From the NCBI GenBank assembly GCA_903827955.1, contig CAIKKJ010000062.1, positions 1 to 39,945 on the forward strand: 39,945 nt of DNA, in the 5' to 3' direction. The translations under genes and the position numbers were made by a program. The notes beneath the pieces are model-generated. The model saw nothing but the letters and a program-made list of their open reading frames with translations. It made no database searches and had not been told where the DNA came from. Positions 7,381 to 15,693 of this stretch are shown here, one piece after another; positions within the stretch are counted from its first letter, which is position 1; each line of letters begins with the position of its first letter. This stretch comes from an uncultured Verrucomicrobia subdivision 3 bacterium. GTDB lineage: Bacteria; Verrucomicrobiota; Verrucomicrobiia; Limisphaerales; UBA11358.

Positions 7381-8333
7381 AACCGTTTCTGCCCAATTTG
7401 ATTTTGTGCGTGCTCATCGTTGTGATGGGCGATGGCCGCATCGGGGCGGCGCAGGACACCAACGCACCGGTTCCGGTGACGGCACGGGATTTTTTCAACG
7501 CCGGAACGAGGGCGCTCGCCGCAAAAAAATTCTCCGACGCGGAAAAAATGTTCCAGTCATCGCTCGCCGCACAGGATGAGCGCGTGCAGCCGCTCGTGCT
7601 CTTCAACCTTGGCCACACGCGGTTTGCGGACGGCGCGGAGATTTTGAAGAAAGGACCGGACGCGCAGAAGATTTCCGCCCGAGGCAACGCGGCGCTGGCG
7701 GCAGGAGATGATGCGATTCGCGCGGGTGAAACTTCGCTGGCGGAAAATCAGGTGGACAAAATGGTCGCCGCCTATCTCGAAGGCCGCGGCGCGCGCCGGG
7801 AATTGCGCGCGGCGGAAAAGGCTGTGAAGACTGCCATGGAAACTTACGGCAAAACTTTGAGCAAATGGCAGCGCGCAGCCGATGACTTCAAGGGGGCGGC
7901 AGAATTAAATCCGGCGGACACGAACGCACTTCACAACGTCGAGGTGGTGGAAAAAAATATCGCGAAGCTGGTGGACGAACTGCGCCAGATGCAGCAGATG
8001 GCCGCGCAGATGGCTGGGCAAAAACAGCAGCTTGATAACATGTTGAGCAAGCTCAAGGGCCAGTTGCCCGCGCCGGACGCGCCGCCCGGCGGCAAAGGTG
8101 AGGATGACGAGGACAAAGACGACGGCAGCGGTCAGGACGGCGTGAAGCCGGAATCGCTCGCCGGCAAGGAAGAAGGTGCGGGGCGTGATGGCGACCAGAT
8201 GCAGGCGCCGCTATCGCCGGATCAGGCGGGGCAGATGCTCGATGGAATTTCCGTGGACGGCAGCCGGCGGCTGCCGATGGTGGCGGACAAGGAAGGGTCG
8301 CCGCCAAAGGAGAAGAACGGACGTAACTGGTGA
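7377..8333 (+). CDS. TPR-type exported protein (BatC-like)
   Basis: A 318-aa protein with a signal peptide (cleavage probably near GAAQ, residues 22-25) and TPR-like helices starting at FFNAGTRALAAKKFSDAEKM. The C-terminal third is acidic and low-complexity (EDDEDKDDGSGQD), as in BatC proteins. A GTG start overlaps the batB stop. TPR proteins in this position are thought to scaffold the VWA proteins in the periplasm. The C-terminal 100 residues are weakly constrained. Confidence 0.75.
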   Translation: MKPFLPNLILCVLIVVMGDGRIGAAQDTNAPVPVTARDFFNAGTRALAAKKFSDAEKMFQSSLAAQDERVQPLVLFNLGHTRFADGAEILKKGPDAQKISARGNAALAAGDDAIRAGETSLAENQVDKMVAAYLEGRGARRELRAAEKAVKTAMETYGKTLSKWQRAADDFKGAAELNPADTNALHNVEVVEKNIAKLVDELRQMQQMAAQMAGQKQQLDNMLSKLKGQLPAPDAPPGGKGEDDEDKDDGSGQDGVKPESLAGKEEGAGRDGDQMQAPLSPDQAGQMLDGISVDGSRRLPMVADKEGSPPKEKNGRNW

Positions 8334-8334
8334 G

Positions 8335-10101
8335 ATGAAATTATTGCGCTTCATATATTCTTTGCAGCTGCTTGCACCGCTGTTTGTGTGTGCACAGGCA
8401 CCGCCGCAAATTCCCGCGGCGGCACTGGCGCAGTTGCAGGTTGCGCAGCCGTTGGTGGATGTGTCCTCGCCGGCGACAGCGACGGCGGAATTTGATCCGC
8501 CGGTGGTGCGGGCGGGGGAAAAAACTTTTTACCACGTGTCCGTAGGCGCCACGCAAAATTCCATCGAATGGCCGGCGGAAATTTCTGCGCCGGCGGAATT
8601 AAACTTCGGTGCGGCGGCGCGTGGCGAGGTCACCCGGTTGGACGGAAGCAGATTCCGCCCGCTGACCGCGTTCGCCTATGAAGTCACAACATCGGTGACA
8701 GGACATTTCACGGTTTCCAATTTTGTCGTGACAGCGGGCGAGCAGCGCGTGGAAATCCCGGCGGCAAGCCTGGACGTGGTGGAAACCAACGCCGGTCCGC
8801 CGGCGCGGCGATTGCTGCTGGAGGTTTCGGAGACGAATCTATTTTTCGGCCAGCCGTTCCGGGTGCGCGCGCTGCTGCCGGCGGCGGCGGGCAACCAGAT
8901 TGAGGCTTTGCGCGATGTTCAATTCAACGGCAGCGGTTTCATGACCGATAAATTTGCAACGCGCGCAAGCATCGAAAACATCAGTCACGGCGGCCAGTCG
9001 CGGCCGGCGTATGTCCACGAAGTGGTGATGACGCCGCTGACCGCCGGGCCGATGAATATTTCCGCGCAAGCATTCACCGCCGGTCGTGACTTTGGCGGGC
9101 CGATTGTCATCAGCGGGCAGGTGACAATCCCCGGCGGGCCGCCAAAATATATCCTGCTGTTCTCCGCGCCGCTGCAATTGAACGTGCGGCCGTTGCCGAC
9201 GGATGGCGAATTGCCAGGCTTCACCGGCGCGATGGGGAAATTTATCACGGACAAGCCGCTGCTTTCAACCAACCGCGTCCGCGTGGGCGAGCCGCTGCGG
9301 TTGAAATTCAACTTCAATGCTGGGACCAACCTGGTGCGCCTCGTGCCGCCGTCCGCGCCGCGTTCGCGCGAATGGCAGATCATCGCGGGCAAGCCGGGCC
9401 AAAATTTGTTCACGCTCATTCCGCTCACGGACGAGGCCACGAACACACCGGCGATTCCGTTTTGCGCCTTTGACCCGGTGGTGAAGACTTATTACGACCT
9501 GACGATTCCCGCGTTGCCGGTGACCGTCATGAACGACGGGTTGCCGGTGCAGTTGGCCGCGTGGAATGCCGATGAAAAAAATCTGGCACCACTCAAACTG
9601 AGCGCGCTCGCGGAAGCGCCGGGGAAATCCATGGCCAGCTTGAAACCCTTGCAAAAACAGGGCTGGTTTGTGGTGTTGCAAATCGTGCCGGTGCTCGGCT
9701 TCATCGTGTTGTGGCGCTGGGACGAGCGGCGGCGATTTTTGGAGGCGCACCCGGAAATTGTCCGGCGGCGAAAGGCGTTGCGGGATTTATGCATTGAAAA
9801 GAAGAAATTGCAGGCGGCCATCGCGGCGGGCGATCTGGAAAAATTTGTGATGCACGCAGCCACGGCGATGCGGATTGCCGTGGCGCCACATTTTCCAGCG
9901 GCGGCGCGGGCGATGGTGGGCGGCGATGTGTTGTCGCTGCTCGATGAACGGCAGCAAGGCGGCCGCGAGGGTGTGGCGGTGCGGAAAATTTTTGCGGCCG
10001 CGGATGCACAGTTTTCCCGATCGCCGCAATCGACGGCGGATTTGATGTCCCTGCGTGCGGACGTGGCGGCGACATTGCAAACGTTGGAGGAGAAATTATG
10101 A
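8335..10101 (+). CDS. batD: BatD-like exported protein
   Basis: A 588-aa protein with a signal peptide (cleaved near CAQA), a long beta-rich periplasmic part, one membrane segment at about residues 443-460 (WFVVLQIVPVLGFIVLW) and a cytoplasmic helical tail (about 125 residues). This matches BatD ('oxygen tolerance') architecture. The ATG at 8335 lies one base after the previous stop. A frame opening at 8176 overlaps the TPR gene and is rejected. It ends by overlapping the next gene by 4 bp. Confidence 0.82.
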   Translation: MKLLRFIYSLQLLAPLFVCAQAPPQIPAAALAQLQVAQPLVDVSSPATATAEFDPPVVRAGEKTFYHVSVGATQNSIEWPAEISAPAELNFGAAARGEVTRLDGSRFRPLTAFAYEVTTSVTGHFTVSNFVVTAGEQRVEIPAASLDVVETNAGPPARRLLLEVSETNLFFGQPFRVRALLPAAAGNQIEALRDVQFNGSGFMTDKFATRASIENISHGGQSRPAYVHEVVMTPLTAGPMNISAQAFTAGRDFGGPIVISGQVTIPGGPPKYILLFSAPLQLNVRPLPTDGELPGFTGAMGKFITDKPLLSTNRVRVGEPLRLKFNFNAGTNLVRLVPPSAPRSREWQIIAGKPGQNLFTLIPLTDEATNTPAIPFCAFDPVVKTYYDLTIPALPVTVMNDGLPVQLAAWNADEKNLAPLKLSALAEAPGKSMASLKPLQKQGWFVVLQIVPVLGFIVLWRWDERRRFLEAHPEIVRRRKALRDLCIEKKKLQAAIAAGDLEKFVMHAATAMRIAVAPHFPAAARAMVGGDVLSLLDERQQGGREGVAVRKIFAAADAQFSRSPQSTADLMSLRADVAATLQTLEEKL

Positions 10102-10823
10102 GACGGATTTTTCTTCTGCTGATTTTGATGATGGATTCTGGTGGTCAGGACCGCGCGTTGGCGGAAGATTTGTTCACGCCCGGAACCGGCGCGATTCGCG
10201 CGGGTGATTTTCCAACGGCGGCGGCGGATTTTCAAAGATCCATCCAGCAGCGGCCCTCGTCCGGCGCGCTGGTGAATCTGGGTATCGCCGAATGGCAGTG
10301 CGGCCACGCGGGCGTGGCAATCCTGGCCTGGGAGCAGGCGCAATGGATTGATCCGTCCGATGCGCGGGCGATACAGAATCTGAAATTCGCGCGGACAGTG
10401 GCACAGGTGGACGCACCGGAACTGCGGTGGTTTGAATCCGCCTCTACATGGCTGCCGCCGAACGCGTGGGTCTGGCTGGCGGGCGCCGGACTGTGGCTGG
10501 CGGTAGGCTCGCTGGTGCTGCCGCGTGTGCTGCGCTGGAAAAAATCCGGCGGGCAGCAGACGCTCGCGGCGTTTGGCTTGTGCATTTTTCTTTTCAGCCT
10601 GACGGCAAACTTGGGCGTGGTGAGCCGCACGGACATCGGGTTTGTGGTGCGGAAAAATGTTGCGCTGCGGATGACGCCGACGAGCGGAAGCGAACTGCTT
10701 TCCGCATTGTCGCCGGGCGAGCCGGTGCGCCGGCTGAAGTCGCGCGGAAATTATTTTTTCATCCGCACGCCAATGGCGACGGGCTGGGTGGAACGCGGGC
10801 AGGTGGGTTTTATCAACGAATGA
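10098..10823 (+). CDS. TPR plus SH3-like membrane protein (BatE-like)
   Basis: A 241-aa protein with a signal peptide, TPR-like helices (residues about 28-100), two membrane segments (about 115-135 and 150-170) and a C-terminal bacterial SH3-like domain (VALRMTPTSGSELLSALSPG). This is the usual last gene of a Bat operon. Its stop lies one base from the stop of flhB on the other strand, so the Bat and flagellar operons converge with no visible terminator between them. Confidence 0.8.
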   Translation: MRRIFLLLILMMDSGGQDRALAEDLFTPGTGAIRAGDFPTAAADFQRSIQQRPSSGALVNLGIAEWQCGHAGVAILAWEQAQWIDPSDARAIQNLKFARTVAQVDAPELRWFESASTWLPPNAWVWLAGAGLWLAVGSLVLPRVLRWKKSGGQQTLAAFGLCIFLFSLTANLGVVSRTDIGFVVRKNVALRMTPTSGSELLSALSPGEPVRRLKSRGNYFFIRTPMATGWVERGQVGFINE

Positions 10824-10824
10824 T

Positions 10825-11907
10825 TTACGCCTGATTGCGTTCGGAGAAATAGCGATAGCGGTTGATGCGATAAACCCACGCGAGCACTTCGGCGACGGCG
10901 GCGTAAAGATGGGCGGGCACTTCGCTGCCGACGCGGGCGTGCTTGAAGAGTAGGCGCGCGAGCGGTTTGTTTTCCATCATCGGCACTTGGTGCCTTGCGG
11001 CGATCTCGCGGATTTTTTGCGCGTTGAGACGGATTCCTTTCGCCACGACTTTCGGTGCTTTCATGGTCTTGCGGTCGTAGCGCAAGGCGATGGCGATGCG
11101 CGTGGGATTCGTCACGATGACATCGGCCTTGGCAACTTCGGCGAGTTCCTTGGCCTTGCTGACTTTGCGGCGGCGGCGACGCGCGGCTTTCATCTGTGGA
11201 TTGCCTTCGGTGCTCTTGGCTTCTTCCTTCAATTCCTCTTTCGTCATCATCAGGTCGCGGCCGGTTTTCCAAAATTGGTAGCCATAATCAGCGGTGGCGA
11301 TGACGACGAGCGCGAGCGTGACGCGCAGCAAAATCGCCATCGCGGTCGAGCCAAGAAATTCCGCGAGCCGCCCGACGCTCACGGACGTGGTGAAAATCGG
11401 GTCGTTCAAAATCTTTTGAATTTCCGTGTAGGTCAGGCCGATGACGACGGAGAATTTCACAAACGCAATCAGCGTGGGCACGAGTGATTGGGCGGAGAAA
11501 AGACGCTGGAAACCGGAGATGGGATTAATGCGGTTCCAGTCGGGCGTGATGATGTCGGAGGCGGTCTGGAAACGATTTTGCACCGTGCCCGCGAGCAGGC
11601 CGGCAAGCATGGTGGCGACGACCAGCGGCCCGGCGCACTTCAGCACGAATAAAATCCCGGTAACGCCGTAGGCCTGAAGCGAATTTGCCGAGAGCGGGGT
11701 ATCGTGAAGATGCCCGAGCGATTGCATCATCGCATTGACGAGCAAGTGCCAGGATTCGCGCCCGCCGAACGTCAGCGCGGCAATCGCGCCGAGCAGCACG
11801 AAAACGGTCTGCACCTCCGCGCTGCGCGGCGTCTGGCCTTTTTTAATGGCCTCCTCGAGCTTTCGCTGCGTTGGTAATTCTGTTTTTTCCCCGGTTTGCT
11901 CGGCCAT
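10825..11907 (-). CDS. flhB: flagellar type III export switch protein FlhB
   Basis: A 360-aa FlhB. Typical N-terminus EKTELPTQRKLEEAIKKGQ, four membrane segments up to about residue 205, the linker, then the cytoplasmic domain. FlhB switches the export apparatus from rod/hook to filament substrates after self-cleavage between N and P of the NPTH motif. Here the motif is N267-P268-T269-R270: the usual histidine is arginine. N and P are retained, so cleavage is possible but may be altered. It is the last gene of the flgB-flhB operon, one base after fliR. Confidence 0.96.
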   Translation of the reverse strand: MAEQTGEKTELPTQRKLEEAIKKGQTPRSAEVQTVFVLLGAIAALTFGGRESWHLLVNAMMQSLGHLHDTPLSANSLQAYGVTGILFVLKCAGPLVVATMLAGLLAGTVQNRFQTASDIITPDWNRINPISGFQRLFSAQSLVPTLIAFVKFSVVIGLTYTEIQKILNDPIFTTSVSVGRLAEFLGSTAMAILLRVTLALVVIATADYGYQFWKTGRDLMMTKEELKEEAKSTEGNPQMKAARRRRRKVSKAKELAEVAKADVIVTNPTRIAIALRYDRKTMKAPKVVAKGIRLNAQKIREIAARHQVPMMENKPLARLLFKHARVGSEVPAHLYAAVAEVLAWVYRINRYRYFSERNQA

Positions 11908-11908
11908 G

Positions 11909-12673
11909 TCAGCCTCCGTTTAAAATTTTTCCGAACGACAACAAATCATCCGGCAGCCGATGCAAATAATTGGCGATGTATTGCGCCGCGATGTTCAGCG
12001 TGAACCCAAAGACAATGAGTCCGCCCGCGATGCGGACGCCGAAACTTTCCGCGAAGACGTTCATCTGCGGCACGGCGCGGCTCATGATGGCGAAAAAAAC
12101 CGTGATGACGAACGACCCCGCCATGACCGGCGCGGCGATTTGCAGGGCGATGGAAAAAATTTGCGCGGTGCGGCCGACGACAAGTTCGAATAGCGTCGGG
12201 CTCAAATGTCCGCCGCCGATGGGCAGCACTTCAAAGGTCCGGGCAAAGCCGAGCAACAGGCCGTGGTGCAGATCGAGCGTGAGCATCGTTAAGATCGCCA
12301 GCAGCGATAGAATCAGTCCCGGCACTTGCTCGGCCTGATGCGACGTCGGGTCAAAAATCTGACCCATCGACAAACCGAGTTCGCTTGCGATGATCATGCC
12401 GGCGATGTCCGCCGCGTAAAACGCCAGCCGCCCAATGAAACCGAGCAGCAGGCCGATGGTGGTTTCGCGGAACATTAATCCAATCAGCGAAAACAAATTC
12501 AGATGCGCCACAGGAAACGCCGGCAGCAACGGTGAAATCAGCATGGCCGTCAGCGCCGCCAAAGCGATCCGGAGCATCACCGGAAAATTCACCGCTGAAA
12601 AAAACGGCAGGGCCAGCAGGAACGCGCCGACGCGGACAAACACCAGCATCCAGTTGTAGAAATCGATTTCCAT
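11909..12673 (-). CDS. fliR: flagellar export gate protein FliR
   Basis: A 254-aa FliR, an inner-membrane component of the flagellar type III export gate with several hydrophobic segments (LVFVRVGAFLLALPFFSAV at the N-terminus). The ATG at 12673 (MEIDFYNWM) is preferred. A GTG at 12709 would add 12 residues encoded by a short palindromic repeat that is unlikely to be genuine coding sequence. It is followed one base later by flhB. Confidence 0.95.
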   Translation of the reverse strand: MEIDFYNWMLVFVRVGAFLLALPFFSAVNFPVMLRIALAALTAMLISPLLPAFPVAHLNLFSLIGLMFRETTIGLLLGFIGRLAFYAADIAGMIIASELGLSMGQIFDPTSHQAEQVPGLILSLLAILTMLTLDLHHGLLLGFARTFEVLPIGGGHLSPTLFELVVGRTAQIFSIALQIAAPVMAGSFVITVFFAIMSRAVPQMNVFAESFGVRIAGGLIVFGFTLNIAAQYIANYLHRLPDDLLSFGKILNGG

Positions 12674-12684
12674 TTCAACGCCGA

Positions 12685-12712
12685 TGACGAGTGACGGGGG
12701 ACGAGTCACGGG
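12685..12712. repeat. short GACGAGT/GTCAC repeat between fliQ and fliR
   Basis: GACGAGTGACGGGGGACGAG followed by TCACGGG contains two GACGAGT-like copies and inverted GTGAC/GTCAC. It resembles short intergenic repeats and argues against the upstream GTG start of fliR. Confidence 0.4.
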
Positions 12713-12775
12713 AAATGGTTGCCAGCTGCGCGCGTATTTTCATTTCCGGTTTCAATGTCAGCTTTCAATTTTCCG

Positions 12776-13045
12776 CTAGTTCACCATCTGCGGCATTTTC
12801 ATGATCACGCTGGCGGTGAACTCCATCAGCGTCCGCACGATCCACGGCAGCAGCAGCAGCATGATGGCGATGACGGCGAGTGCCTTGGGGACGAACGCCA
12901 GCGTCTGTTCGTGGATGGTGGTGACGGCTTGAAACAAACTGACGGCGAGGCCGATGACCATCGCGGTCAGCAAAATCGGCGCGGAAATAGTCAGCGCCAG
13001 CGTGATCATGTTCTTCAGCAGATCAATGGCAAATTCGGGATTCAT
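12776..13045 (-). CDS. fliQ: flagellar export gate protein FliQ
   Basis: An 89-aa FliQ with two membrane segments (ITLALTISAPILLTAMVIGL and, later, KALAVIAIMLLLLPWIV) joined by the conserved loop SLFQAVTTIHEQTLAFVPK. Normal family length. It sits 3 bp after fliP in the operon, as in most flagellar clusters. Confidence 0.96.
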   Translation of the reverse strand: MNPEFAIDLLKNMITLALTISAPILLTAMVIGLAVSLFQAVTTIHEQTLAFVPKALAVIAIMLLLLPWIVRTLMEFTASVIMKMPQMVN

Positions 13046-13048
13046 AAA

Positions 13049-13801
13049 TCACATTCCAAAACTGCGCACGAGTGATTGCACGACGAGCGTCCAGCCATCC
13101 ACCAGCACGAACAGCAGCAGTTTGAGCGGTGTCGAGAGCGTAGCCGGCGGCATCATCATCATACCCATGCTCATCAGCACGGTGGCGACGACGATATCAA
13201 TCAGGATGAACGGGACATAAATCAAAAAGCCCATCTGGAACGCCGTGCGCAGTTCGCTGATGATGAAAGAAGGAATCACCACGCGCAGCGGCAGTTCTTC
13301 GACTTTGGTCGGCGGCAACTTGGCCATCGAGATGAACAGCTCCAAATCTTTAGGCCGCGTCTGCTTGAGCATGAAGCTGGAAATTTCGTGGCTGGCGCGG
13401 TCAAGCGCAACCTGGCTGGTGATTTGTTTCGCCTGATACGGTGTGAGTGCGTCGCGACTGATGTTGTTCCACACCGGCGCCATGACGAAGTAAGTGATGA
13501 ACAGCGAGAGCCCGATGATGATCTGGTTGGCGGGCGCACCTTGCAGTTGCAGCGCCGAACGCACGAATGAAAGCACGATAGCCACGCGCGTGAAACAGGT
13601 CATCAGCAGCAAAATGGACGGCGCGAGGGAGAGCAGCGTGATCGTGAAAAGAATCTTGATGCCGGAATCCACATCCGGCGCGCCGTTGTTCGGACCGAGT
13701 GAAATGGAAAGCGGCCCGATACTGGTCGCGGCGTTGGTCTGGGCGTGCGCGGCGGCCGCGAGCAAAAAAAACAGCGCGGCGATGGAAAAAATACGTTTCA
13801 T
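13049..13801 (-). CDS. fliP: flagellar export gate protein FliP
   Basis: A 250-aa FliP with a signal peptide (about residues 1-20, cleaved near AHA) and conserved FliP blocks (TCFTRVAIVLSFVRSALQLQ, MGFLIYVPFILIDIVVATVL, SMGMMMMPP). The ATG at 13801 overlaps the fliO stop (ATGA). A longer frame to 13969 lies within fliO and is rejected. FliP forms the core of the FliPQR export pore. Confidence 0.97.
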   Translation of the reverse strand: MKRIFSIAALFFLLAAAAHAQTNAATSIGPLSISLGPNNGAPDVDSGIKILFTITLLSLAPSILLLMTCFTRVAIVLSFVRSALQLQGAPANQIIIGLSLFITYFVMAPVWNNISRDALTPYQAKQITSQVALDRASHEISSFMLKQTRPKDLELFISMAKLPPTKVEELPLRVVIPSFIISELRTAFQMGFLIYVPFILIDIVVATVLMSMGMMMMPPATLSTPLKLLLFVLVDGWTLVVQSLVRSFGM

Positions 13802-14313
13802 TTTTTCTTGAGCACCTGCGCCAGCGCTTGCGCGAAGGGCAGAGGCGCGGAGTTGGTTGAGCCCGTTTCCGGCTCGCCCGCCTCGGCATCCGGCAGATGG
13901 CTCAACAGGCTGATGCCTGTCGGCGCAGTGGCGACGAGGAAACGTTGCTTGTCGTAAGCGACAACACAAATCGCCTGGCGCGCACCGAGCGAACGTGTTT
14001 CCAAAATGTTCAGCCTCGGTTGCCGGCCGCGCGGTTGTGCAAGCCGCTGCCAGTTTTTGAAAAGCCAGGCGCCGCCGAGAAAAAGTCCGAGCACGAGCGC
14101 GAGCGAACCCATCACGCGCAGCAGCGAAACGCTGGCGTCCGGCAACGGCGGGGCGAGGGCGACGACATTGGTCGTGTCGGCAAAAATATTTTCACCGCCG
14201 CAAGCCAGAATTGCCGCCGTCAAAAAAATCCTTGCCCCAGTTGGACACCTCCGGAAACAAATAAAAACGGAGGGCTGGGGCAAGGTTAAAAATATGTTTT
14301 GACCTTTGTTCAT
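13798..14313 (-). CDS. fliO: FliO-like flagellar export assembly protein
   Basis: A 171-aa protein in the fliO position with one clear membrane segment (VMGSLALVLGLFLGGAWLF, about residues 68-86) followed by the FliO domain (RLNILETRSLGARQAICVV). FliO assists FliP assembly. The ATG at 14313 overlaps the fliN stop (ATGA), which supports this start. Residues about 10-29 are then encoded by a 56-bp inverted repeat. An alternative TTG start just after the hairpin would remove it and leave a signal-like segment (TAAILACGG). The start is therefore uncertain. Confidence 0.82.
   Translation of the reverse strand: MNKGQNIFLTLPQPSVFICFRRCPTGARIFLTAAILACGGENIFADTTNVVALAPPLPDASVSLLRVMGSLALVLGLFLGGAWLFKNWQRLAQPRGRQPRLNILETRSLGARQAICVVAYDKQRFLVATAPTGISLLSHLPDAEAGEPETGSTNSAPLPFAQALAQVLKKK
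14230..14285. repeat. 56-bp long-stem inverted repeat at the 5' end of fliO
   Basis: Outer arms CCTTGCCCCAG (14230-14240) and CTGGGGCAAGG (14275-14285) are perfect complements. Inner arms CCTCCG (14248-14253) and CGGAGG (14268-14273) form a second stem. It lies just inside the fliN-fliO junction, so the transcript would fold right after the fliO start codon. It may be a dispersed palindrome or a translational control element. Confidence 0.85.
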
Positions 14314-14579
14314 GTGGCAACGGTGCTGCCAACGACTTCGGTGATCTTCACGCCGTAGCGGTCTTCGATGACCACGACTTCGCCGCGGGCGATGAGCTTG
14401 CCGTTGACGTTGAGTTCAATCGGCGCGTCGGCGGCCTTGTCGAGCTGCACGACGGAACCGATGTTGAGCGCGAGGACTTCGCGCATGGGCAGCTTGCAGC
14501 CGCCGAGTTCGATGGTGAGGCTGACGGGCACGTCGAGGACGAGGTCGAGGTTCGACGGGTTTTCTAGGGTGGCGTTCAT
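14310..14579 (-). CDS. fliN: flagellar motor switch protein FliN
   Basis: An 89-aa FliN with the SpoA domain: NLDLVLDVPVSLTIELG, then VLALNIGSVVQLDK and VNGKLIARGEVVVIED. FliN is part of the C-ring and docks export cargo complexes. The ATG at 14579 overlaps the stop of the upstream SpoA gene. An extension to 14612 lies in that gene and is rejected. The short length without an N-terminal extension is common. Confidence 0.95.
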   Translation of the reverse strand: MNATLENPSNLDLVLDVPVSLTIELGGCKLPMREVLALNIGSVVQLDKAADAPIELNVNGKLIARGEVVVIEDRYGVKITEVVGSTVAT

Positions 14580-14824
14580 TTGGTAATTGCGGCGGTGAGT
14601 TGGACGGCCCATTTGGCGTCACTGGTGCCCGGGCGTCCGAAAAATTTTGGGATGTTACCGAGCCGCACGAGCACTTGCGCGGCGCAGGCGGGGTCGAGGG
14701 AAAGTAGATCGCCGGGTTTCAGGCGCGTGACATCGCCGGCGGACATTTTCAAGCCCTGCCACTCGGCGGTGAGGCGCGGCATGAGGCCGGGGTTGTAGGC
14801 GTTGATTCCAGAAAGCGGTGACAT
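14576..14824 (-). CDS. stand-alone SpoA-domain protein (FliM C-terminal-like)
   Basis: An 82-aa protein that corresponds only to the C-terminal SpoA domain of FliM/FliN (RLKPGDLLSLDPACAAQVLV, then IPKFFGRPG and AVQLTAAI). An in-frame TGA lies a few codons before the ATG, so it is not a clipped reading of a full FliM here. It overlaps fliN by ATGA, and the two products could pair as SpoA-SpoA heterodimers. A full FliM with its CheC-like middle domain is absent from this window. Confidence 0.7.
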   Translation of the reverse strand: MSPLSGINAYNPGLMPRLTAEWQGLKMSAGDVTRLKPGDLLSLDPACAAQVLVRLGNIPKFFGRPGTSDAKWAVQLTAAITK

Positions 14825-14844
14825 TAGTTTTCAGTGGAAATATT

Positions 14845-15270
14845 TTAATGCCGTCCCATCGCCAGAGTTTGCATGGCCATCGAGCGCGCGTTTTTTACGA
14901 CGGCGAGGTTGGCCTCGAACGTGCGCGAGGCGGAAATCATGTCGGCCATTTCCTCGTGGATGTTGATGTTGGGCAATGAAACCATGCCTTTGGCATCGGC
15001 CTCGGGGTTGCCCGGTTCATAAACTTTTATCGGTCCGCGGCCGTCGCGCGCGATTTTGGCGACATGCATCGTGGGCAGCGCCGAGCTGTCGCCGTTCATC
15101 GCCTGGTTCAATTCATTTTCAAAGATCACCACGCGGCGTTGATACGGTTTGCCGTCCACATCGCGCGTCGTGTGGGCGTTGGCGATGTTCTGCGAGATGA
15201 CATCGAGCCGCGTGTGCTCCGCGTCGAGCGCGGCGGCGGTGCTTTGGATGCCGGTGAGGACCTGGATCAT
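14845..15270 (-). CDS. flgC: flagellar proximal rod protein FlgC
   Basis: A 141-aa FlgC. N-terminal rod signature near ALDAEHTRLDVISQNIANAH, then ARDGRGPIKVYEPGNPEAD, VSLPNINIHEEMADMISASR and the C-terminal helix. Normal length. It lies 5 bp after flgB. In many flagellar operons fliE follows; here the SpoA gene comes next and no fliE is seen. Confidence 0.96.
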   Translation of the reverse strand: MIQVLTGIQSTAAALDAEHTRLDVISQNIANAHTTRDVDGKPYQRRVVIFENELNQAMNGDSSALPTMHVAKIARDGRGPIKVYEPGNPEADAKGMVSLPNINIHEEMADMISASRTFEANLAVVKNARSMAMQTLAMGRH

Positions 15271-15275
15271 AAAAA

Positions 15276-15656
15276 TCAGTTGTGGCCGGTGATGGCGAGG
15301 CGCAGCTTGGCGAGTGCGCCGGTGACGAGCTGGGTTTCCAGCGAGTGCGTCATCGCGTTCTGGTTCATCTTCATCAATTCATCTTCAAGGTGCACCGTGT
15401 TGCCGTCCTTGCTGGCGGGTCTGGCGGTGGCATCCACGGCGAGCGTGGGCTTGAGCGACGCGATTTCCCGGCTGTCATTCGCCGAGGCGGCGCGGGAAAG
15501 TTCCTTTTCAAAATCCGGCGCCAGATCCACGCGCTGGTAGCCGGGAGTTTCCAGATTGTTCAGGTTATGGTTGATGGCTTCCTGCCGCAGCGCCACGGCA
15601 TCGAGCGATTTTTTCGCGGCGAGGTAGTTGGGCTGGTTAAACAGGGCTTCAATCAT
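15276..15656 (-). CDS. flgB: flagellar proximal rod protein FlgB
   Basis: A 126-aa FlgB. The rod signature AINHNLNNLETPGYQRVDLA lies at about residues 27-46, and a conserved C-terminal helix (MTHSLETQLVTGALAKLRLA) closes the protein. The ATG at 15656 is preferred over a TTG four codons upstream. It is the first gene of the flgB-flhB operon and begins 22 bp after a sigma-54 promoter. Confidence 0.95.
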   Translation of the reverse strand: MIEALFNQPNYLAAKKSLDAVALRQEAINHNLNNLETPGYQRVDLAPDFEKELSRAASANDSREIASLKPTLAVDATARPASKDGNTVHLEDELMKMNQNAMTHSLETQLVTGALAKLRLAITGHN

Positions 15657-15677
15657 AAATATTTCCAAGCCCTGCTA

Positions 15678-15693
15678 AGCAACGATGATGCCA
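15678..15693 (-). promoter_or_regulatory. sigma-54 promoter of the flgB operon
   Basis: On the minus strand the sequence reads TGGCAT-CATCG-TTGCT, against the consensus TGGCAC-N5-TTGCW: a single mismatch, with the required GG-N10-GC spacing. Predicted initiation is around 15667-15668, just before the flgB start. The next gene upstream on the same strand encodes a sigma-54 activator, which strongly supports the call. Confidence 0.85.

Noticed and set aside
14230-14285. Integron attC site
   Set aside because: No R-box/L-box consensus and no integron integrase or cassettes nearby; a plain palindrome fits better.
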